NCBI GenBank assembly: GCA_001579985.1
Contig: LRSR01000025.1
Location: 17,065-81,064 of the forward strand
Origin: Hypsibius dujardini
Lineage: Eukaryota > Tardigrada > Eutardigrada > Parachela > Hypsibiidae
Direction of reading: 5' to 3'
DNA length: 64,000 bases
Below, piece by piece: positions 10,701-18,673 of this stretch. Every line of letters begins with the position of its first letter. Positions within the stretch are counted from its first letter, which is position 1. The notes beneath the pieces were generated by a model that was given only the letters and a program-made list of their open reading frames with translations, did not search any database and was not told the DNA's origin. The translations under genes were made by a program, and so were the position numbers.

Positions 10701-13700
10701 GTGAACACCAAAGTGCAGATGTGGTGTCAATCAACAATCAACTGAATGACAATGCTGAAGAACGTAATCAAGCAATCAATGAGCAGCCAAACCACTATGA
10801 CAAAATATACGCCAATCAATCAACAATCAACCAAACAGTCTGCCCACAATTTCAATCAAACAATCAATCGACGGTACACAGCAACAAGTCTATTGAGACA
10901 ACTGCCAACTTTGAAAATTCACCGACAAAAAGTTTTTTTTAGCTTGACCGGCAAAATAAATTTTTATATTCATTACTAAATCAGATCTGAATAAAAAAAA
11001 TATTTTGGAACGGTTCTGAATTCGACGGCTGAAAACGTTCCCAAGTTAGTTCAATATTTTTGCGCCTAAACCCAGCATGTTAGTGCTCATGGAATCCCTC
11101 TTATAATTGTGTGAAGACCAACAGGGCAGACGTATGCGCAGGCAGGGGTCAAGGAGTTTTATTTTCCTTATGGCATTCAAAATACCGGAAATGACCTTTC
11201 CCACCTCGTACGAAGGCACAACGGCGCGTACGCGGCCACATTAGCCAAAGAAACCCGAAAGATGGGAAATGAGAGTGGTGGTGAAAGAGTGTCGAAGTTC
11301 GGGATCCCGTATGATGTAGCGCTCGAAACACGAGCTGCACCAGTTGCCTTGGGCTTTGAGTGCGTTGGAAGATATGCCCAAAGTGGATGAGAAAGTTGCG
11401 GCACCTTTCCGGGAATAGTGGATAGAGAACGAGCGATGTGGAAGTTTTGCAGCTTTCAGCACGGTTTTTAAATGCCGTGAGAAGATATCGGCATGCATGA
11501 CCGTAACCTGGTCAGTACTGTCCACAAATGAAAACAGTGAACGATCGGCTACATAGGGCACGCTAGACAGCTGGTGATGTACTGCTTTGACCGGACACAA
11601 TACCGTATTTTTAATTAGATGGATTGGTAATTTCATTCGTGACGACTGGAAAGGGTCTGTTTTCAAAACCGGAACATCGAAAGTAAATGTCGTTCCGTTG
11701 GTGGTGGTGACGTCTCTCATACGAAGGAAACTTTGAGTTTCTTTTAGAGAAGGAAAGGTTGCTCCGTCGAAACAAAGTGAAGAAGGCGACTAAACAAGCT
11801 GTCCAGAAACAGTGACGATGCCGGGAAGGGAGAACATCCAAGACGCGGTGTATCGATAGCAGGTCCTTCGGCAGTAGAGGGAGCTTTTTGTTGGGCAATT
11901 CGCGACACTTGCGGCGTACACCATTAAGTGTCTCGCGGATCATAAAATGAGTCATGTCCGGACTTGGCAGGTCTTTGAAGTGATGCAAAGTGGCAACACT
12001 GGCTAGGTAGTTTTGCACGGAAGAAAATTCCAAACGCTTTTCGACTGTGAGGAAGGTGATAAATCGACAGAGTGTTTTAGAGGTCGCTGGTACTGGAAGC
12101 AAGCCGTAGCAATCACAAAAGTCGTCATACGTCCTCCATTGACTAGCCCGAGTGCGGCGACTGTTGGCTGCTAAAGAGCATGTCTGCAAACTCTTCCACT
12201 GTTTGTCGAGACGCGTGAGTGGGGTACCTGACAAAATAATTGACCGGTAAACAGTCATCCGATAAGCGGGCTTCTGAGGCGTTTAAAAACAACTGTATGT
12301 ATTGTCCTCCGTCAAAGCCGAGAGAGGCTAACAATTGGATTAGGCGCCTCATTGTCGCGGCACATACAGACAAGGAGGAACCAATTACTAAGAAATCGTT
12401 TAAAAAACAGACAATCTTATGATCCTCTCTGCGCATGATGCGGGCAACAGCAGAGGAGATACGGTGAAAAATAGCTGGGGCACGTGAGAGCCCAAAACAA
12501 AGGAACCGGTCGACAAATATTTTTTCCGGTTGGTTTGGAAATTTCCATCTGAAACCTTGAAGTTGCTGATGAGGTGGAAAAATTGGGACCGATCGGTATG
12601 CTGATTTTAAATCAGCAATGTCATAATAACTCGAGGGTGAGCTATTATTTATAGCGTCGTCGATAGATTCGAATGAAAAATTATCATTTTCGACATAAGA
12701 GTTCAGGGAGTCGGAAGAAGGCCGGCTACAATCAGTTATGGGGCGAAATTTATTCGTTCCTTTTTTTGGAACTGCACCAATTAAATGGATCCGAATGGGA
12801 ATCTGTGTCTGTTCTCTAATTTTTCCGGACAATAACTCTTCGGTGAATTGGGAGTCAAGAAAGGGTTTTGCTGTTGAACAAAGGGCGCTGCTATAATTGG
12901 GACAGTCTGAGGGAGTGACCTTGGTATGGTCCGGGACAATAAGATATCCACGAGCAATACCGTTTAGCAGAAAGGGTGCATCGGTATCGCCTGACAATAG
13001 TGCTTGCCATATATGGAATTTCTGCGTCAATCTGGAGAACTTCCTAAGTTCAAAGTCTATGAACAAAGAGGTTGTATTGGGGGGTTGAAAGGTGTTTACT
13101 TCGCAGAGCGGTCTTGCAATAGGAGGCAAGGGTAAATTAGAACCGTTCGCATCCAAGAGGCAGGCCACACCAAATTGAGCTGGGGGTAAAAGAGAGAGGA
13201 GTAAACAATATTACTGGCATGCGTAAGAGGAGAAAGGAATGAGACCTTAATATAACTAAACGAGATGGGAGATTTACAGATAGAACAAATCCTGGTGGAA
13301 TCAAGTTTATAATCTATTGCTAACTGAATATTAGGACGGTCATGAAAATTAATCGCTGATTGCTCGGAAAAAGGGGAACGATGCGCGCAGGATCGGTTGA
13401 GACGTAGAGGGGATTGATAGCGCGTTTGAGGTTAGTTGTTGGTGTTACTTTGGCCCATGGGGCAGTCGACGCGTTTGTGGCTTCCTCGGCAGTTGTAGTT
13501 TCCGCACTTGTGAAGGTACGGGTAATCGGTTCCGGGTGGAGCGCTGCAGGCTTTTCCCCGGTTCCACAAGTTGCAAGTGCCGCGTCGCTTCCCGCTTGGG
13601 TAGATCTCAGTGTTTCCTCCAAGGCGGTTGCGGTCAAATGAGCGGTTGAAGTTCAAACCGCGGTTATTGTAGTCCGGCAGTTGGTTCCGGAAGACAAAGT

Positions 13701-14836
13701 GCTGGCGACCCACTTGAGTGCGGGCGCGGTCATCGTTCAGCGCGCAGCGATGAAATTCGGCAAATTTTCGGAAGGCGTCGTCGAACTCAAGGAGAGCACG
13801 CCCTTTATAGTCTCGCTGTTGGACTGTAAGAAAGTGCACGTAGTCAAGAAACTCTGCGAGAGTGGCAGAGTGCTTGGGAGAGAGAGAGAGTTCTTTCGCG
13901 AGCTCAAGGCAGCCCAGAAAGAATTCGTGGATAACAAGATCAAGTGGATGGATTTTCGAAAAATTTTGCCGAAAATCCAACTGATGATTTTTCTCCATGC
14001 GCAAACCATTTATTATATACTACAGAAAAGTAATGCAAATACCGGTGGACCGAGTCCAATTGGTATGGGGAGCAGAGAAAGTAGAAAATGACCGAAGAGT
14101 GCGAGGGATGAGAAAGGGCAGCCCATCTTGGGGTGTGGCCCGTGGTCTCCCCTATTATAGCCAGATTATGCAGGCATAATCTTTTCCAATAACTTGACTG
14201 TAGCCTTTCAACCAAGGCCGATTACTCAATATCAATCACCGAGGTTTACATCTAACTGCGTAGTCTGAGCTACCTTAGAGCTTTGCTTTTGAAAAGTTCC
14301 CGTCAAGGGCTCGCCGAAGTCTCAGCGTTGGAGGAGCAAAGAATAAGTATTTCCCGCAGGGGCGCAAACGAGGAAGCAAAAATGCCTCGCTCCCCTTTGA
14401 TCCTATTGCAGTAACCCTCAGTTTCCATCGTCATACATGTTACACACCTTATTACCTGTCACCGATACTTTGTACCGTAACACAATATTTCAAGTGTTTT
14501 TTCTGCTCAACAGCATCGTCGCGAGCAGCTGAGACCTTCGCCCATGAACGCCGGCCACAGGTCCAAACAGATCATGTCGTCCAGCCGCGGGACATGCAAC
14601 CTAATATTCCCAACGAATGGAAGATGTTTGGAGAACCGCCGCAATCGACCGAATCGAGTGGCTATCACCCACGAACATACGAGGTCAGCCACGAGCCTCG
14701 ACCGGTGGAATTCACGCAAATACCAAACCAAAATAGCACTGACGATGACGATCAACCAACTGGATTGTTATGTAGTGCAAGTCGACGACAACGCAGGACA
14801 CGAGACAAACGCCCCGTACACTGCGCAATTTTATAG
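4749..14836 (+). CDS. Three-exon divergent Hsp70-like protein (copy 2), introns loaded with transposons
   Basis: Proposed exons are 4749-6340, 8568-8818 and 14514-14836: 2166 nt, 721 aa. Each junction has GT/AG and the phases agree (2 then 1), which supports the joins. The ATG at 4749 has a good AAAATGG context. Residues 1-390 are an Hsp70 ATPase domain: GIDFGTANIT (5-14), TVPCIWQSHQREFLEQAAKTAG, VVDVGASSTTAA (about 195), and LLVGGASH (about 334). At the Lys71 position (DVKRLIG in canonical Hsp70) the sequence reads DFPQFIG, and GGGTFD is replaced by GASSTT, so this is probably not a normal ATPase. The remaining 330 residues are hydrophilic, rich in S/T/P/Q/R, with no substrate-binding domain. 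If splicing fails at 6341 the frame ends eight bases later, giving a 533-aa form. A possible AATAAA lies at 15272. The ATPase assignment is firm; exons 2 and 3 are inferred. Confidence 0.7.
6799..7626 (-). mobile_element. Tc1/mariner-type transposon fossil with TIRs
   Basis: Inverted ends TACACAGGTGGCCACAATATAGCGCT and its near-mirror at 7597-7626 bound an 828-bp element, and the inverted similarity runs more than 150 bp inward from each end. On the minus strand a decayed transposase is readable: QQDNASLYVSK around 7340-7380, then, after a frame change, WPDLP and VIENFLGIIKNR (7240-7300). These correspond to the QDNA, WP-SPDLNPIEN and WG-LK blocks of Tc1 transposases. Frameshifts and stops make it inactive. 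It lies antisense in the Hsp70-like intron. Confidence 0.75.
7802..8193 (-). mobile_element. Internally deleted Tc1-type element
   Basis: A 392-bp element has inverted ends TACACACATGGCCATAATTTTGGCTGG and TACACATATGGCCACAATTTTTGGTGG. Near the right end (8075-8150, minus strand) a short frame reads ELCKALFDRIPGRLEAVF followed by KKKGARIH and a stop, which fits the extreme C-terminus of Tc1-like transposases (SMPRRIQAV-type block). It is related in sequence to the neighbouring 6799-7626 fossil but is a separate insertion. Confidence 0.7.
9177..9857. repeat. Foldback palindrome, family A
   Basis: Left arm 9177-9505 and right arm about 9515-9857 are inverted copies. Shared blocks include GATTTTCAGA, TTCAAAACGTCTCCAATTTTTT, TTAGTTCAAT, ATTTCATCGGCGAATCT, TTCCGTTT and, at the centre, GGCGGAGCTA. 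The arms are about 330-340 bp with moderate divergence. A second member lies at 46718-47340. It sits within the second intron of the three-exon Hsp70-like gene. No coding content. Confidence 0.8.
10163..11045. repeat. Long near-perfect foldback palindrome (about 420-bp arms)
   Basis: The sequence 10163-10590 is repeated inverted at about 10620-11045, with mismatches only every 20-30 bases. The outer tips are GGGAACGTTTTCAGC; internal blocks include CCGTTCCAAAATATTTTTTT, GGTCAAGCTAAAAAAA, GTTGGCAGTTGTCTCAATAG and many GATTGATTG/CAATCAATC motifs. The spacer is about 30 bp. Open frames inside (for example 10697-10942) are by-products of the repeat. A transcript would fold into a very long hairpin. 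Confidence 0.9.
11241..12258 (-). pseudogene. Tyrosine recombinase of the DIRS-type element, frameshifted
   Basis: Two overlapping frames make one recombinase. The upstream frame (12258 to about 11740) holds the N-terminal SAM-like part (WRTYDDFCDCYGL, FLTVEKRLEFSSVQNYLASV) and the first catalytic arginine in FFTLFRRSNLSF. The downstream frame (about 11720-11241) holds HYSRKGAATF (the H-x-x-R box) and GNWCSSCFERYI (the nucleophile tyrosine). All four expected catalytic residues are present, but a frameshift near 11735 separates them. Confidence 0.8.
12260..13168 (-). pseudogene. Reverse transcriptase domain of the DIRS-type element, inactive
   Basis: Recognisable RT palm and fingers: IHLIGAVPKKGTNKFRPITD, YYDIADLKSAYRSVPI (first catalytic aspartate in the ADLKSAY block), FLCFGLSRAPAIFHR, then CFLNDFLVIGSS at about 12395-12425. 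The last block is normally Y/F-x-D-D; here the first aspartate is asparagine, so polymerase activity should be lost. After LASLGFDG the expected thumb and RNase H are absent and sequence passes almost directly into recombinase. The frame runs on to 12143 but that stretch overlaps the recombinase in another frame. Confidence 0.8.
13432..14004 (-). CDS. Gag-like protein of the DIRS-type element
   Basis: 190-aa frame. The N-terminal half is helical and polar, with a stretch EFDDAFRKFAEFHR typical of DIRS/Ngaro Gag proteins. The C-terminal part carries a zinc-binding-like cluster: CNLWNRGKAC, then YLHKCGNYNC, RGSHKRVDC. That resembles the C-x-WN-x-G-x-C ... H-x-C-x-x-C pattern of these Gags, with altered spacing at one cysteine. 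It would package the element RNA. The frame is intact as far as it goes but its true start may lie upstream. Confidence 0.65.
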   Translation of the reverse strand: MRMEKNHQLDFRQNFSKIHPLDLVIHEFFLGCLELAKELSLSPKHSATLAEFLDYVHFLTVQQRDYKGRALLEFDDAFRKFAEFHRCALNDDRARTQVGRQHFVFRNQLPDYNNRGLNFNRSFDRNRLGGNTEIYPSGKRRGTCNLWNRGKACSAPPGTDYPYLHKCGNYNCRGSHKRVDCPMGQSNTNN

Positions 14837-15393
14837 AAGACCTTGGGCAGCTATTAACTACAACTAAAATGAACGCTCGTTTTGTACATGATACTCCGGG
14901 CTTGTCACGGTTAATTCGGACGCGAGAACCCGAACCAGTGGGAGCAAAGATTCTATCCCGTTTTTGGCATTGCGAACGCCAAAGGGGAACACAATAGTCA
15001 AAGACAGCCAAAACCGAGGAACAACATTTTTGGGCAGTGACCTAACAATTCTAAATTTGGCAGGCAGTGCTTCATATACTATGTAAAATACAGTTATGAG
15101 ATAGGGGCCCTGGATGGGCCACTTGACTTTCCCGTACCCTGGAATTGACCACATTGGAATCAAAACTTCCAGACAATGTTTAACTATAACAAAATTAAAC
15201 GAAAGAGATCGATAACCCCGGTGGAACGCTTCAGATTTGGAGAAGTTGTGGAAACTTGTTGAAAAAAACGAAATAAAAAGCTCTATTGGACACTTGGCAG
15301 AAGTTCACTATAGAGATCGCTGACTACGCAGTGACTTATAAGTTTTCGATTAAATGGCGAAAAGGCGCCCCCCTGCTACTCTGTGGCCCATTA

Positions 15394-15434
15394 AAGGGTA
15401 CTGGAAAGTGAGGTCGCCCTTTCCAGTATCCTTA
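15394..15434. repeat. Short strong stem-loop
   Basis: The stem AAGG(G)TACTGGAAAG pairs with CTTTCCAGTA(T)CCTT around a loop of about ten bases. It lies between the third exon of the + strand Hsp70-like gene and the 3' end of the minus-strand Hsp70 pseudogene. Function unknown. Confidence 0.6.
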
Positions 15435-15476
15435 GCTCAATGGTTCTTTAATTGTTAACAGGGGCCGGGAAGTACC

Positions 15477-16537
15477 CTACGTAGCCGTCTCGTCGGGAAG
15501 TGGTGTGATATGAACCTGCCCAGCTTCACTCTCAATCGCCTTAATCAAAACTAGCGACCGTGTCGTTCCTCCGACCAAGAACACATTAACACCGTTACAC
15601 AAACTCAATCCAGCGGCACTCAATGCGTTCTGCAGGGCCTCGACAGTGGCTGTGACCAGCGGTTCTGTAATCCCATCGAATTCCTGCTTATTAAGCGTCA
15701 CATTCGTCGAATCACCCAGCGAAATCTGTTCGCCGATGTTCGGGAGCTGAATGGTCGTTCGTGGTTTGTCCTTTGCCATCTTGAGTTTCGCCTCTTGACA
15801 TGCCAAACGTAAACATTGGGTCGCGGTTCCGTCGGACGCCCACCCCACCCTGTACACCTTCCGCCACTCTTCGCGAACATACCGCATCAAAGCCAGATCG
15901 ATTCCGTTGCCGGAGTGGCCGGGCGAGGCGATCCGGTACGGGACGGACCGACCGTCTTGGTCAGTTCGCCAGACTGTGGCGGTCAGGCTGTTCGCATCGA
16001 CATCGATGACCGAGCTCGACCGAGAATGGCCGTCGGACGATGGCACTGAGTAAGGCTGCGACATGCGAATCGAGTAATACAACTTTGGAAAACCCAGCAG
16101 ATTGTGCAGATTTCTTGAAAAGCTCTGACTTTCTTCGCCATTCGACAGGAACGGTGAGAACGCAGACATCATAAGTTTCGTCCGTCTGTTCCAAGACATT
16201 TTTCAAATGAGCTTCCGTAATGACTTCTGGTGTCAAGGTAATTCCGTCGTGGAAGGTGAAGGCCGTTGCACCGCGCCGGTTAAGGCGGAACGGATAGGCG
16301 TTGATGTTGCAAATGTTTTGCGCTTCTCACAGTCCGACCCCACAGTCTGTGAAGGTGACGACATCGAAAGCGGTGTTCTCCGCGGCCACGGAAGACAGTT
16401 GAACTGCTTCGGTTCCAAAAGAGTCTCCGTCGGGTGCCATCGCTGTTCGCTTTCGAGAGGATCTCGAACCCGCTTTCGGCAGTCCATGTGGCGGCGGAGA
16501 TGCCGGTAGTGCCGAAATCGATGGCGATTGCGGTCAT
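15477..16537 (-). pseudogene. Frameshifted, truncated Hsp70-like gene (copy 3)
   Basis: On the minus strand the sequence starts MTAIAIDFGTTGISAATW (ATG at 16537), a good Hsp70 phosphate-1 loop. It breaks near 16440 and continues in another frame as DGDSFGTEAVQLSSVAAENT, hits an in-frame TGA near 16325 within VGL-stop-EAQNIC, and continues with EAHLKNVLEQ, VCVLTVPVEWRRKSELFKKS and VVLLDSHVAALLSAIV. It shifts frame again near 16020 to SVIDVDANSLTATVW and ends with VFLVGGTTRSLVL and DETAT-stop at 15477. It stops just after the adenosine motif; the end of the ATPase domain and everything beyond are absent. It is closer in type to the gene at 4749 than to the other two. Two frameshifts plus a stop indicate a pseudogene. 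Confidence 0.85.
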
Positions 16538-16808
16538 GTTGTTTGTCGATGTATAACAGGGAAGTCTATAGTGAAACAGCTGGGAAGTTGGAAGGCTGCT
16601 ACACCACGTCCTCCAAGAAATGCAACCTTGAATGATAAAGAGCGAATAGTTGTTACATAAGCCGCTGCAGTAAAGTAACAGTGACGAACAGGGTAAGGTA
16701 AAAGCCGGATTCAGTTGTTTGCCCAATAACGGGAAAATGAAGTGACAATCCTATCCACGGGGCGTCAAGATAAGGATAGATACAGTGAGCGAGACCTTCG
16801 ATCAAACG

Positions 16809-17303
16809 ATCCTTTTAAGTCCGAACCAGGACCCCTGGTGGTAGGGCCAGGGTGGGCAAAGAGGTAAAATACTTTTTTTTCAAAATTGAACCCAAAATTT
16901 GGCCTATTGTTCCCGATCATTTTGAAGCTTGTGAGAGTGTTGGGTTTCTGATTTCCAAGTCCCCGTCCCCCTGGAATTCAAAACATTAAAAAAATCTCAG
17001 TTTTTCGTTCAGATTTGGGTTCGTTGGAGTTCAATATAAGCTCCCTATGGATGAATGCAAACGGATGGTTCAACACATTTAAGAACAATTCAAATTTCAC
17101 GGGAATACTGACTTTTTAAAAATTTCAAACCCGGGGGCTGGAAATCAGTCCCCACACCCCACAAGTTTTAGAATGACCAGAAACAAGAGGCCGAATGTTG
17201 TGTTCAGTCCTGAGCAAAATGCATTCCACCCCTGTGCCCACCCCCTGGCCATACCATGAGGGGTACTGGTTCCGACTTGTAAGGACCCTAAGTGAGCCTT
17301 TGG
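16809..17303. mobile_element. Foldback MITE, family C copy 1 (hAT-like)
   Basis: Inverted arms: the left contains AAGTCCGAACCAGGACCCCTGG and GGGCCAGGGTGGGCAAA, and the right has the mirror CACCCCCTGGCC, GGGGTACTGGTTCCGACTTG and AAGGACCCTAAGTGAGCC. The centre is AT-rich. The sequence matches 51527-52263 along most of its length. The left tip is eroded. No coding capacity. Confidence 0.75.
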
Positions 17304-18673
17304 ATCAAAGCATGGCAAACTGACAAGGAATCAATTATTAGCAGAGGCTGAATGGAAAAATTTGGGGCCGCTGCCGGACGGGCGATTATTAATCTTAAAT
17401 AAATACCCGGCTGTCGGGGGGGGGGGCGTCAAGTTTACTAGAGTAAAGCTGTTAAGCAATCGGGGACTTTGTCGCTAATCATTCAATCAATCGACGGCTT
17501 GCCGTATATGAATTGATCAGCTGATTAGCTGATTTTTTTCGAAAAGTGGACGATTTTTAAATTATTATTCAAAAGAAAGGGCTCATATCGTGCGTTTGCA
17601 ATTGAATTGGAATGCGTTCAAAATGTGAGTTGATTACGACCCGGATAATCAGCCGGAAGTAGCTAAATAGTTACGGTGCGCAATGAACCCGGTGTTTTGG
17701 GTATAAAAAATTTATTTCCTCGAGCATCATGATACCGAAACAAAAGTCTCTCCTTGTGAGAAGCAGAAAAACGGCGCGAAGCACCTTGATTAGCCAGTTC
17801 GAGATGCGATTAATAAGAAATCGAACCCACACATACCATGGAAAACGCCCGTTAAAGGACTATAGGAATTGGGCGTGGTTAACTACACTAACATGACAAA
17901 ACAGCGGGACAACAATCCACGAATAACGAGCTACTACTACAGTTATAGAGAGAGATACTGAATTCTTTTCGATGGGCAGATCTTTTCCGGCGGAAGTGGG
18001 CGGGTGGGAGGAAAAGGTGTGTACTGCAGGCGGTGAGAAAAGCAACTGAGTATTTGTGGCACTGACCACTGGTCTACTAAGTTCGCTTGAGACGATGGAA
18101 ATATATTTGCAAGGGGGCGGGTCAAGGAGCCTGCCGATTGGTCACTCAGATGATAAGGATTCGTGGAACGGGGTGTAGCTCTCTTCCTGATTATATGCAC
18201 ATTTTCCGCAAGGGAAATCTTTATCATAGAAAATAAAGCTCGGTGGTGAGCGGGACAAGGTCTCTTCGAATGCATAATGAAGCACGGTAAACGTGGCCAG
18301 AGAAATTCGTCGGTGAAATCGGAATGAAGGTACAAGGGCAAGATAAGATTTCGGCTGCGTGCCAAATCATCACTACGAGAGATTCTTTAAATCGCGCAGT
18401 GCAAGGGGAAGGTTTATTGAATGTATACCGAAGGAGATGTGGCGGAAACACCCGAATAAGACGCTGTGTTATTTGCGTCTCATGGCAATCACGCGCAGGA
18501 TCTGCCAAAGTTCTTTACCATAGCATTACGACGCTGGATTTTTCAAATCGGTCAACAAGACGTCTCGGCGAACCAAGCGGTGTTCTTGTCAGCCTCAAAA
18601 GTCCTTGTTGAATACAATTGTACTTTATTAGAGTGTGCTCTGAGAATTCTTCGTCCGTCTGCAGCCGGCAAAG
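17304..18673. other. Non-coding sequence upstream of the last Hsp70-like gene
   Basis: No gene is recognisable. A run of G residues lies near 17415-17428. TTGATCAGCTGATTAGCTGA near 17514 is locally palindromic. The last 200 bases before 18674 should hold the promoter and 5'UTR; no clear TATA box or heat-shock element was seen. Confidence 0.4.

Larger units (their letters stand above)
11050..14215 (-). mobile_element. Defective tyrosine-recombinase (DIRS/Ngaro-like) retrotransposon
   Basis: Read on the minus strand, the order is Gag-like protein with Cys/His cluster, reverse transcriptase, tyrosine recombinase. This order, and a tyrosine recombinase in place of a DDE integrase, defines the DIRS-order retroelements. 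Termini are approximate: I found neither inverted LTRs nor split direct repeats with confidence. The copy is dead: the RT active site has D to N, RNase H is missing and the recombinase is frameshifted. It lies antisense within intron 2 of the Hsp70-like gene. Confidence 0.8.

Noticed and set aside
10697-10979. Open frames rich in Asn/Gln/Ser inside the palindrome
   Set aside because: They arise from GATTGATTG/CAATCAATC repeats of the foldback arms and are mirrored in the other arm; no protein signature.
13414-14091. Plus-strand open frames of 75 and 136 codons
   Set aside because: Antisense shadows of the Gag-like frame on the minus strand.
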